Positions 22,880 through 34,800 of a DNA stretch of 64,000 nt are shown piece after piece (the stretch's first letter is position 1; each line of letters opens with the position of its first letter). Source of the stretch: Culex pipiens pallens (lineage: Eukaryota; Arthropoda; Insecta; Diptera; Culicidae); NCBI RefSeq assembly GCF_016801865.2, contig NC_068939.1, forward strand, positions 40,710,747 through 40,774,746, in the 5' to 3' direction. The notes under the pieces were generated by a model, which searched no databases, had not been told where the DNA came from, and saw only the letters and a list, made by a program, of their open reading frames with translations. The position numbers and the translations under genes are program-made.

Positions 22880-25106
22880 ATGAGCTTCGGTTGGCTGCTC
22901 GTCGTAGGAGCCACCTTGGAGGTGGCCACCGGAACGATAGTTCCACCGTTGTTCGATTACGACAATCTGACTCAGTGCCGCGAGCACTACTTCAGCGAAG
23001 CTGTGTTTTGTTACGTGAAAGTGATTACCAAGGCCGACGATCCGTTCCGCAGCATCCACGACCACAAAGGTACCCGCTTGGTGCAGCAATTCAGGCGCAA
23101 TCTGCTGGAGCACGCCATCTGTGTGCAGGACTGTGAACAGGAAGTGGTGCGACTCAGCTATGAGGAACAGGAACGACTTTACTATGATGAATTTCCGATC
23201 GAGTTCAGGGTGAGTTTGAGAAATAAACGTTGAGCAATGTGGAACTAGTTTTGTGACTTTGCCAACAGCACATGTACAATACTTTGCATTGGGATGACGA
23301 ACTGCAGCCGTACTTGCAAAACTACAGCAAGTTGATCAACATTTGCGTCAATAATCGATTGGAGCGACGCTACAATCTTACCTATCATGGATACTCAAAA
23401 ATCGAGTATTGTCTAAGCAATGAACCTGCACCGGGAGATGAGACCTTCTCCAGTATCTTAACCAGTTTAGAGTCTTCAGAATTTCCACGCCTGTCTGTTC
23501 CAGATATCTTAAAAATAACACTTTTTACAATAGTCTCAACATTTTCCGTAACATTGCTGGTTGCCAACTTGTGTGACATTTTCGGCGTAAACCGAAGTAA
23601 CACTATCGTATCCTCGTTCTCAATCCGTCGAAACTGGAACAAACTGACGGAAGAAAGCACGTCAGATATCTATCTGGACTTTGCCTACATCGACGGACTG
23701 CGAGTGGTTATCAACTTCTTCATTCTTTACGGTCACTGTATGATGGTTCCGCTGAACTTGCCCGTAGATAATCCGGAAGATGCTGAAGCGGTTAGTGGCT
23801 TGTAGAATTCCTTGATCTTAAATAATCATATTTTATAACATTCTAGTGCACAATTGAAGTTGGTAGCCGTTACGGAACGGCCATATTTGCGTTTGCAGTG
23901 CAAATTTTCTTCACCATCAGTGGACTTCTGCTGATGGTCAACTTTCTACGGGATGTTCATCGCCATCCTAAACTTGAACCGGGATATTTTCGAACGAAGA
24001 TCATAAACCGGTTAATCCGACTGCTTCCGGTGTACTACTTCTTCTTGCTGGTGGCCACCATTGAAGCGATCCTTCCGGGCGTGGAGCTGGGACCGCTTGG
24101 GTATCAAGTGCTGGTTCGGGAGCAGCACATTTGCCGGAACAATTGGTGGATAAACGTGCTGATGATCAACAATCTACCCTTTTACGATACACAGTGTATG
24201 ATGCACGCATGGTACCTTGGCGCCGATTTGCAGCTATTCCTGCTGGGAGTGTTGATATTGTGGATGATCTGGAAATTCCCTGATTCAGCAAAGGGTCTGT
24301 TTTGGGCACTGGTAGTGATTTCGATTGCTGTCCCGGTTGGTATTCTTTACCATTTTGGATTGGAATCCGTCATGACTTCAAGGCACAGGTAAGCTTGAAA
24401 AATTTCTTAATTTTATATAGGTATGCAATGTTGTCTATGTTCTAGTGAATCACCCTTTTTATTCATGTACGACCCCTGGCTGAGGGAAATCTACCAACCC
24501 AGTTACAACAATATCAACAGTCTCGTCGGAGGAATGATTGCTGGATATTTGTACCACTTGTCGAGACATGGCAAGCTTAATCTAGATGAATCTTGGGTAA
24601 TTTACTAGCATTTTCAACATGTAAAGTTCTATATTCATATCTGCTTCCAGTTCTACTACCTCATGTGGGGATTCTCTATCCCAGCCTTCATCCTCTCCGT
24701 CCTACCCATCAACCTGTTCTTCGTCTTTGACATTCCGCGCTGGAGCATTCTGCTCCATTTCGTGCTCTTTCGGAACATGATCGTGGCCATGGTATGTCTG
24801 GGCTACATCAAGTGCTTTCGTTCGCCGAAAGGTTGGATCCGCCGGCTGCTCAGCACCCGGATCATGACCACCATGGGCAAGCTGTGCTACAGTTCGTACG
24901 TGATCCACGTGCTGGTGATTCGATATCTGATCAACCTTTCACCGAAGATGTTGCACTTTTCGAACGAGGAAGTGACCACCCTGACAGCGACCACCGTCGG
25001 GCTGTCCTACGTAGTCAGCGTTCCGGTATATCTGTGCATCGAACAGCCAGTAGGATCGGTGCTAAAAGCTTGGCTCATCCGAAGTAAAAGTGGGAAGCCA
25101 GTTTAG
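22880..25106 (+). CDS. Gene C: NRF-domain membrane acyltransferase
   Basis: Five exons give 666 residues: 22880-23209, 23269-23790, 23847-24388, 24446-24596, 24651-25106. The start ATG opens a signal peptide (MSFGWLLVVGATLEVATG); the frame is open further upstream but has no earlier ATG. R-x10-H (ending LYGH) and RLIR before LLPVYYFF are intact. Exon 1 (330 nt), exon 4 (151 nt) and exon 5 (456 nt) have exactly the lengths of their counterparts in B. Unlike B it has an intron after PEDAEA. In exon 2 the segment 23451-23501, where B has an intron, begins GTATCT and ends CCAG. It is 51 nt and stop-free, so it may be an alternative or unrecognised intron; its removal would give 649 residues. Confidence 0.87.
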
Positions 25107-25337
25107 GTTGGAAAACAGTACATGTTCGGTAACTTGGATGCATTTAAACTGGGTGCTCGATAACTGGCCTTAGCCTAAGTAAAAGGCAGTCAAACGGCAG
25201 AAAACAATAACAAAGCAAAATGACCGAGGAGTCAACAGAAGCAAAAATCTATTTCAACAAATCGACGCTGTCGTGCTATCATGTCACACCCGCCATTTCG
25301 ACGTTCCGAGAAAAACGCGTTTTAATGTTTGTCCTTG

Positions 25338-25343
25338 AATAAA
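25338..25343 (+). terminator. Poly(A) signal AATAAA of gene C
   Basis: First AATAAA after the stop of gene C, 232 nt downstream. Confidence 0.45.
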
Positions 25344-25968
25344 CAAAAACGAGAGCCCACAATGTAAACAATGAAACACACGTTTTGTTTGGTTGACCAT
25401 ACTGTGCATTGCTCCGAAGTTTGGTTGTATTTGGTTGCCGGAGTCCCGAGTTATAATTACAAATGTTTACGGTAGTCTAACTTGTACGTGCGTCAAACGC
25501 ATTATGACCTGCAATCCCTTTGGCCAATTGTCGCACTTACATCAATTTTCAGGGAGTGACAAGATAGCACTACAAGATTGAAACTTCTTTCATACAAAAA
25601 TCCGCGGAGCTTTTTTGGTTTTTATTGAATATCTTAGGATTGAAATCGAATTTTGGGGATCTGTGAAGGTCAAAAGGGGCATTGTGAGCTGCACAGAATG
25701 GCGTTCTTAACAAAATTGGGCCAAAATGCACGTACGACAAGTTAGCACGACGGCGACGAAATAATAATTCATTTTAAAGTTATTGCGAAGTTTAATGTAA
25801 AACAAAGGAATTTTTAAAGGGAAAGTTCTGGAAACATTGTTGAGTTTTTGTCCCCTCGTCATTTTTCGATCAGTCCAGTTAGCGAGCAGCATTCGGTTAA
25901 CGCTCTCAGCCCAGTTACCAAACAAGTACTGTTCTTTATTAAAAAAAATACTTTTTGAATTCATATAA

Positions 25969-25974
25969 TTTATT
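25969..25974 (-). terminator. Poly(A) signal AATAAA of gene D
   Basis: AATAAA on the minus strand about 41 nt beyond the stop of gene D. Confidence 0.5.
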
Positions 25975-26014
25975 TTTCGTGTCATTAAAGTATCTTATAT
26001 CACTAACGAAACAC

Positions 26015-29000
26015 TCAGGCAGTATTTTCACTCTTCGAATCACCGTTCGGCTGAGCTTCCCCACTGCTTGCCACTTGAGGTACCTCAGGCTTCTTGGGAG
26101 CAGCTTCCACATCTTGCTTTCCGAAAAGCAGCTTTTGCAGTGCCGAAACCGGCAACTCCATGCTCAGACACAGGAAGGTCGCCATCGAGTAGGAGAGCAC
26201 AACCGAGGAGAACACCATGCCAGTCTGAAATTCAACAACCGTTAAAATTCTTGAAAACTTTTGATATAGGTAGTTATACCATCCCAAGAATGTTCGAGTG
26301 CTGCGGACTGCGCGTGTTCAGGAACAACAGCCGCATAATGAACGTGTGACTCAGGAAGGTGGCGTAGGCTAGCCGTCCGAGGGGTTCGAAGATCCGATGG
26401 TTCAGGAACCGTTTTAGCACGGGAGCATTTCCGTACAGCACCCCGTACGCGAACCACACTAGGCAAATTCCCCACGAGTACTTCATGGCAGGGTAGAAGA
26501 TCGACATCCAGACGGAGGGAGTTTCGAAGTCGTTGACGTAGAAGATGTAGTGAAGCAGGAGACTGGCAATGGCCAGAGGTAGAACGAATGGCCATAGGAT
26601 GCGGAACCACTACAAGAGGAATTGTTTAGGTGTTTGTGGAGTTATTATGAGGAATGGATATTACCGCTTTCTTCATGGGATCAATATTGTTATTTCTGAT
26701 ATGAATCAAAAGGTACGCCGCGATGATCCCGATCAGATAATTTCCGGTGTTGACTTCGAAAGGAATGTACGAGTTGTGATACCGCTTGTCAAACCATAGA
26801 ACAAATCTTTGAGCTCTGAAAGTTGAAGAAGTTAGCAAACCTCTCTCAAAACCCTAATTTTAGCATCTCACTCTGGAATGATAACAAAAACTCCTTCCAG
26901 CTCGTGCATGTAGATGTGCACAGCTGTGAGTATGAAGGCTCCGATGGCTGCCAACATTAGAATTAGAACCGCTCGCTTTCGGAACCAACTGATCACAATT
27001 ACCAACAAGATTCCAGCACAGTACAGTTGGTAGTCACATCCGAGATACCAAGTTTGCTGAACACACTGAAAAAAATCGTCTTATTACGATCATGATCGAC
27101 TTCTAACCATTGCACAGTTACCGGTTGATCCGCGTTCACAAAGTTGTTAACGTACAGCAGGTTCGTCCACCAGTTTCTCCGGCAGAAGGTTCGCTCCGTT
27201 TCGACACCTCGCTTCCACATGGGACCGTCCTGAAGCTTGATCAGCCACGTGGCGTGTAGCAGCACCACGAAGGCGTACATCGGAGTCAACCGGATGTACC
27301 GAAGGACAATGGCTTTCACCAGGAACAGCAGTCCGAGTCCCTTTTTGGCGAAACCTGGGTGGACTAGAACGTGGTAGGCCACCAGGAATCCACTCATGGT
27401 GAGGAAGATCTGCACGACTTGCGTTCCCCCGGTGAGAATCATGACCGCAATGTTGTGGTAGAGCTATTGAAAATAAAAAAATTTTTTTTTAAAACATTCA
27501 TAAACCGTCTCAAATTCAATCAGTACCGTCTCAATCCAAAATGTGTTGGAATTGGGTGTGATACCGGCGATCAACACCGCGTGGCCCATGATGACCATTA
27601 CGGTCGTGATGAACCGGACCGCCTGCAGAGGTCGGAACATTTTGTGTACGTTGCCTTGGGACCGGGATGTCAGCCGGTACCAGTTGCGCAGAATTGAGAA
27701 TGATGCGAAGAATGCTTTTTCTGAAGTGAAAATGTAACGTTGAGCTATGGCGAAGAAAAAGTTTCAGGGTTGACTAAGTGTCACTTACTTTTGCTGGTCA
27801 GTTCTTCTCTGTAGTGGTCATCACTACGCTTATAGTTGATGCGTTTATCGTACAAGGTTGAGGCTACCATTAGCAGTATGAGCAGAGCTAGAATCACTAA
27901 GAATGACAAATCCAACGAATCTTATGGGGGAAAAAGTTGTTATTCATAACTTTCAAGCAATTTTTTCAAAGTTTACGAACCAACTTCGAATTGTTCTTCA
28001 TTTTTATCGCAAACTTCAATCTCCGTGTAAGCCGTCAACTGGTATGTCTTGTTCAGCTTGTAGTTGATGCAAGTTTCGACCAGATCTGCGTAGCGTTCCC
28101 GATCTTTGGGAGTATCCTTGAACACTGACACGTCGAAGATGTACTGAAAAAAACAAACTCATCAACCTTTTGTGTTCTTCTAGTATTTACTTTCAACACC
28201 ATACTGGGAAATCAAAGTCAAACTTTTCAACTTTGAGTGCCTGTCTTGTTTCATTGGAAAGTTCTCTAGCGAGCTTCTTGCAGTGCTCGATACAGATTCC
28301 ACGATCCAGCAGGGCATGGTTCATGTGTCTTTTCTGATCGCTTGAGAATTCCTACAAAGAATATTTTTGATTTAAATATTACATCATGTTAATCACACCA
28401 TCACACCTTAATCCAGTGCCATCGGTCGGACTCGTCGTCTGGTTTGATGACCACCCGGACCAAACAGTAGGCAGCCACTTGGCCCACCGGAACATCGCTC
28501 AGACATTGGTCATAGTCGTCGTACTCGTACGTTTTGGGCATCCGATAGTACTCGGATACTGTTTGGATGAAAGAGAGAGAACAAAAAATGTGAACCCATT
28601 TAAATGTTCGTAGATGTTGTTGAGGAAAGGTTTTTGTACGACAGTTGAAGAGCTGTTTTATTTTTTGTCACTGTTTGAATCACTAAAGATGTGGGGAATT
28701 CCTGTTCAAGTGCAAATGAAATAATTTGCTAACATATAAAAACAACAATTGTTTAAGCTTAACTTTTAATAATCATTATGAAAAATTTAAAAATTTACAC
28801 GAACATCAAAAGGAATTGTTCCATAGAAAGATAGGTCAAATCCTAAATTTATCAGTATACATAAAAATCACAATGACGGATATGACTTTCAAGTTCATTG
28901 AAGATTCTGTAATCTTGATTCAACTCCACTGTTTTATTTTAGTATTAACCAAAAATATATAAATTTTAACGAAAAAATTGATGATTCTTTGACTGGAATG

Positions 29001-29254
29001 TTTTGTTTTGATTGGTCGGCTTTCCCAGTCGGTAAGAAATAATCATGCGATGTTTATATTAAAAAACATCGCTTGATTATTTTTTACCGACTGAGAAAGC
29101 CGACCAATCATAACGAAAAAAGAAATTGAAAATATTTTCTAAAAACTAGTGTTTTAAAATGAAACCTCGTACACTCTATAAAATCCCCTGTTTGTGCCAC
29201 CGCCAATCCAATCTGCAACACCACCAACAACACCACTTTGAATTTCGCGTCCAT
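26015..29254 (-). CDS. Gene D: NRF-domain membrane acyltransferase
   Basis: Eleven exons give 698 residues: 29173-29254, 28407-28558, 28205-28351, 27981-28143, 27789-27920, 27527-27720, 27122-27463, 26872-27065, 26665-26815, 26280-26609, 26015-26224. Exon 1 is a signal peptide (MDAKFKVVLLVVLQIGLAVA) and uses a GTACGA donor, the only one that keeps frame. The NRF segment shows EYDDYDQC and RGICIEHC. R-x10-H (ending IMGH), RYIR before LTPMYAF and the NWWTN motif are intact. The cytoplasmic tail after the last membrane segment is long, charged and Pro/Ser-rich. Two introns (27464-27526 and 27921-27980) are absent from the close paralogue E. Confidence 0.88.
29009..29110. mobile_element. Palindromic MITE in intron 1 of gene D
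   Basis: Two arms of about 46 bases, GATTGGTCGGCTTTCCCAGT... and its inverted copy, are separated by only about 8 bases. It is a near-perfect hairpin of about 102 bases with no coding content. Confidence 0.7.
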
Positions 29255-29265
29255 TTCGCAACTAT

Positions 29266-29292
29266 CTATGGCAATATACAGCAAAAGAACAT
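29266..29292 (-). promoter_or_regulatory. Short upstream ORF in the leader of gene D
   Basis: An ATG at 29292 opens an 8-codon frame (MFFCCILP, then TAG) ending 11 nt before the gene D start. Gene E has a 7-codon uORF at the same place, after the same GAGAAGATG context. It can only act if the transcript begins upstream of it, which is not shown by the sequence. Confidence 0.4.
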
Positions 29293-29302
29293 CTTCTCGC
29301 AA

Positions 29303-31852
29303 CCAGTATTAATGTTAAACTGACCCGGAGGTAGTAGCTGGTAGTTACTACAAGCCTCCATGGAAGTGTTTTTGTCACACGTACAAGACACACGTGCACT
29401 TTTTTGAGCGTTCTAGACCAATTAAAGCTAAGTAGGGTTAAACCAAGAACACTCGGTAGCATTGGAAAAGTTCCGCCGGTCTAATGGTAGCCACAAGGGT
29501 CAAATACATTAAAATCTTGGTTATTGCAAAACTTATTTTTGAAATATACACTTTTGAAATAACATTGTAAATTATGTATGGGTTATCCATGTCAATCGTA
29601 TCCGAAAAAGTTTTCTTCTGATCTAGCTCAAATTAAGTGAAGCGATTGAACTCTTAATGTTTCTGATTTTTCGTGAAAGTTATGAAAAACCTCATTTTTA
29701 AGTTAATTATTAACTTCTCAACTTAAAATTTATTCACATCGCGACATTGAAGCAGTGCGCAGACACACTGAAAACATTTCACGAAATTTTAGGGCATTCT
29801 AAAAATTGCTTAAAATAAATACAAAAATGTGTAATTTTAGAAATATTGCGCAATTCTCACTAACTTGGACTTCGCACTAAATTATTGCTATCGATCGCAC
29901 CATTGCGACTTGTCAAACTGGCTCGGGAAATTTTAATTTTCTAAAAAATGATCACCTGTCAATCGCAATTTTTAAGCGCGAATGTCCAGTTTGGTGGAAT
30001 CTGCGACTGGAAATGTAAATAAACAACTGCTGGTTGCCTAGTTTTTGGAAATTTTGTTGTCAAAAGTGCGAGAGAAAAGTGCGGGCCAAATCCAAGTTAC
30101 AGTGCAAGGATTAATAATTGAGTTCAGAAAATTACCATTACCAGCACAATAAACATGAATATTCATCTGAAATAGGGACCTACATAGGGAAATGAAATGT
30201 TCTGGGAGAAATTTCAAGCACTCAAAGTCATTCAAATTTAAGGTTGAAAAACTTGTAGTTTTTCTTTGGTGCTGGCACTTTTCTTGTACCGAACAAGCAC
30301 AAACATAACAAAAACTATCAGATTATTATCAACAACAGTTTTACAATACTTTTGATTGTTATAAGTCTCATTTTTTTGCCAAAATGATTTTAAACTGATT
30401 CCGACCTTGTTCTTACATGACCTTGTTGCTCGATTGGAACCCCGATTTGACAGTTCGATTGGAACCCTGGGAGTGACATTTCGCCTCTCCAAATAGGATC
30501 TCTAATCTGAAATCACAATTTAGCTATCTTTATTTTACTGAGATCTTAGACATTCAATCCATTCAATAGCAGAATAATTTAAAAAAATAGGGTACACAGA
30601 AAAAAATCTGCCCTCAGAATTGAGCCAAAGTGTAAAAAAAACAATTTTTGGTCATATTTACATAGAAAAAATAAATTTACATAGAAACCATATGAACCAA
30701 AAATCGATTAAATTTACACAAAAAAAATTTACATAGAAACCATATGACCAAAAATCGTTTTTGTTGACACTTTGGCTCAATTCTCAGGGCAGATTCAGGT
30801 TCAGCGGACAAAATTACATGGGAAAACATATAGTTGGACAATTTTCGAATTTCGTTAGCGTGTTCCCATACACTTTTCCCCTGAAAATTAGACATTTTTC
30901 AACGAAGATATCTTTTGAATGCAAACTGGCACTTAAAATTTGGCCTGCGCCTTTTCGAGATATTTGAGTTTTAAATTTGCATCTTTTTTAACTTCAAATG
31001 CCTGTAACTTTTGACCCTTAAGTCCAAATTGACGTGTCAGAAAAAAAATGTTCGTTTTCAGAGCTTTAAAAGTGCTCCCAACATCACTTTTCTCTAAAGC
31101 TTAACCATGAATTGCTACGTTCAAAAAACTGATTTTTGAAGGGCATCTGGTGATCCTAACAACTTCTTAGAAGACGAAAAAATTCCAAAAAATATTCCTG
31201 AAAAGTTAGATCTTAAAAATCACCCTAATCGTGAACCACCCTACTTTTGAACCAAACCAAAAGTTGCTTTTTTCCATTTGCAACAACTCTTCTGAAGACA
31301 CCAAAGCTCCAAAACTTCACCATTTTTCGGAAAATCAATTTTCCACTAAATTTGGCGTTCTGGATCCACTATAGGAAAAGGGGGTCCATAACTGGCAAAA
31401 AAAAAAACTTGTTTTGAAATGGTTTATGAAATAGTGCTAAAAATATTGAAAACTTGCTCGTCGGCTCTACTAGGGTGTCCACTAATTGGCAAAATACCCT
31501 ATCTCCAAAACACAGCAAATCCTAAAAGACATGTTTACCAAAATAAAATGTGTCTGATTTCTTGTTTTAAGCTTAGGGATTGTTAAAAAAAATACGTCCA
31601 GGGTTTCATAAAATGTCAAAAACGTTATTTATCACACAAGCGGTGATATTATAATGTGAGCAAAAAGTTATTTATTTGATACTGGTTATCTAAATTAAAT
31701 TGCTTTTAAGTTTATTACATAAGATAAGCTCACCCTCCCCCAGGTCAGGTCAGTAATCAGGTTATAAATGCACATTTTTTATGAAAATACTAAGAAACTA
31801 AAATGGAATTTCTTCATAATTTAAATCAAAATAACATATGATTACACAATAC
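29303..31852. other. Spacer between genes D and E
   Basis: Contains the promoter of D and one palindromic repeat (30604-30795). Otherwise AT-rich DNA with no supportable gene. Confidence 0.4.
30604..30795. mobile_element. MITE-like inverted repeat
   Basis: Arms such as ATCTGCCCTCAGAATTGAGC and its near-exact inverted copy GCTCAATTCTCAGGGCAGAT bound about 190 bases. Two internal copies of ACATAGAAACCATATGA are also present. Confidence 0.65.
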
Positions 31853-31858
31853 TTTATT
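31853..31858 (-). terminator. Poly(A) signal AATAAA of gene E
   Basis: AATAAA on the minus strand about 17 nt beyond the stop of gene E. Confidence 0.55.
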
Positions 31859-31874
31859 CGACAGATTTGATTTG

Positions 31875-34800
31875 CTAAGCAGCATTTTGGCGCTCGCTAT
31901 TAGGATCATTCTCTGTTGTTCCCGGCGAGGGCTGCTTCACGACATCCAGATCCTGCTTCCCGATAATCAGCTTCTGCAGAGCCGACACGGGCAACTCCAT
32001 GGCCAAACACAGAAACAGAGCCATTATATAGGACAAAACTACCGAGGTCAGAACCATACCAGTCTGGAATAAAACACAAATCGTCAGATATATTAAATTT
32101 TGCATTCAAAGTTATCAATCAACCATTCCAAGTGTATTCGAATGCTTCGTGCCACGTATGCACAGAAACAGTAACCGCATAACGAACGTGTGACTCAGGA
32201 AGGCCGCGTACGTAAGCCGTCCCAACGGTTCGAATATCTGACTGTTGAAGAATCGCTTGAACACCGCTCCCTTTCCGTACACGATGCCCAACCCAAACCA
32301 CACGAAGCAGACTCCCCAGAAGTACTTCATGGTCGGGTAAAAGATCGACATCCACAGGGATGGCGTTTCAAAATCGTTGACGTAGAAGATGTAGTGCAGA
32401 AGTAGACTTCCGATGGCTAGGGGGAAGGCAAAGGGCCAAAAGATTCGGAACCACTGTAAGGGAAGGGGTTGAGAAGTGGAGGGATTACATTTTGGGAAGG
32501 AATCATACCTTCTTTTCCGTAGGATCAATGTTATTTTTCTGCAGATGAAGCAAGATGAATGCCGCGATAATCCCGATCAGATAGTTTCCGGTGTTGACTT
32601 GGAACGGAATGTATGAGGTCAGGTAGTTTTTGTCAAACCAAAGAACAAATCGCTGGGCTCTAAAAGTATTGGAAATAAGAATAACTAAACAAGAGTATGT
32701 CATCAAGAATTTACTCTGGAGAAATGACAAAAACGCCTTCCAATTCGTTTACGTAGATGTGCACAGCTGTGAGAGCAAATGCTCCAATGGTCACCACAAT
32801 CAAAATTGGGACTGTTCGTTTTCGCATCCAGCTGATCAAGATCAGTACCAAAATTCCAGCGCAGTACAGTTGATAATCGCATCCGAGATACCACGTTTGT
32901 TGAACACACTGGAAAAAATCGTCACTTTAATATCATGCTGGATTGTTAACCATAACTTGGTTACCGGTTGATCGGGATTCACAAAGTTGTTCACGTAAAG
33001 TAGGTTCGTCCACCAGTTTCTTCGGCAGAAGGTGCGTTCCGTTTCGACGCTACGCTTCCACATGGGACCATCCTGAAGCTTGATCAACCACGTGGCATGC
33101 AATAACACCATGAAGGCGTACATCGGAGTCAGTCGGATGTACCGAAGGACGATGGCTTTTAGCAGAAACAGCAGTCCGATCTTCTTCTGCGTCAGCCGGA
33201 TGTGCAACAGCACGTGGTAGGCCACCAGGAATCCACTCATGGTGATGAAGATCTGCACGACTTGGGTTCCTCCGGTGAGGATCATCGCCGATATGTTGTG
33301 GTACAGCTTCTCCGACATGAAAGGATTCTGGTTGGGACCACTGGTAGCAATCAGCACCGCGTGACCCATGATCACGTGGTACATCGTGATGAATCGAGCC
33401 GCTTGCAGGGGACGTAGCAGCTTGTGGATTGGACTCTGAGATCGGGACAGCAGCCGCAGCCAGTTGCGCAGGACCGAGAACGAAGTGAAGAAAGCTTGCT
33501 CTGGAAGGAAAGTTAATGAATTATATTGCTCTATGTTGAAGAAAATTAGAATCTTACTTTTACTACTTAAATCGTTCTCGTAGTGAGCCAAACTATGTTT
33601 GGCATTGATACTCGCATCATACATGCTTGAAAAAAGCATCAACATTATCAATATTGCTAGAACAGCGAGAAAGAGCAAATCTAACGAGTCAATTTCGATA
33701 GCATCGGTACTTTTATCGCAAACTTCAATCTCCGTGTAGGCCGTCAACTGGTACGTCTGGTTGAGTCGATAGTTGATACAGGTATCAACTAAATCTTGAT
33801 AGCGTTCCCGATCCTTGGGCGTATCTTTGAATACTGACACGTCGAAGATGTACTGCAACAAAGACCTCTTAATTCATATCGATCTTATAATACTTATAAA
33901 AATGAATACCGGAAAATCAAAGTCAAACTTTTCCACTTTGAGAGTCTGCCTGGTTTCGTTAGAAAGACCTCGGACCAGCTGCTTGCAGTGCTCGATGCAG
34001 ATCCCTCGATCCAGCAGGGCATGATTGAAGTGCCTTTTACGGTCGCTTGAAAAGTCCTGAAAATTTAATCTATTTTTCTTTCGTTGAAAAAACAATTAAC
34101 AGAGCTACAAACCTCAATCAACTGCCAAGTGGTGGAACCACTGTCCGGTTTGATGACCACTCGGACCATGCAGAAAGTGGCGACACGGCCACCTGGCAGA
34201 TCATTCATGCACTGGTCATAGTCGTCGTACTCGTTCAGCTTGGGCATTCGGTAGTACTCGGATACTACATTTATAAGTGAATCGTTTAATAAATGGAAAA
34301 CCAAATTTTCGCTTTTACAATTAGATAAAAGAATTCAGATTTCCATGTAGAATTCAGATTTATACGTACCGTCAGTGGGGGTGACTATGGGTCAAAAAAC
34401 GATACACCTCTCGTAATTCCTCAATAACAAAAACAATTTAAATAACATCGAAAATCTTTTATCGTAGAATTGTTCTTAGATAGTTTACTAACATTTTCTC
34501 AAAATATGGTGTAATTTGATGGAATCTACCTTAAATGGCAATCGTTTGAAAATTGACACAATCTCACCCCTTAGAGCCTTAGAGGGGGTGACATTGGGTC
34601 AAATGAAACTAAAATGATGGTCAAATACAACGATATGGTAAAAACAAGTCATCCAACAGTGTTTCTTGTTCGAGGGAATCGTATTGACATGCTAAAATGT
34701 TTGAAGTAGAGATTTTCAAACATTTGGGTACTTTTTGATCAATTCCAACAAAATTTTTAAAAAGTTGATTTTTCGAGAGGTCATTTTTGGCCAAAAACGT

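Larger units (their letters stand above)
25107..26014. other. Spacer between convergent genes C and D
   Basis: Holds the 3' ends of C and D. A block around 25615-25760 is similar to 36850-36975 and is probably a dispersed repeat. No gene seen. Confidence 0.4.
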
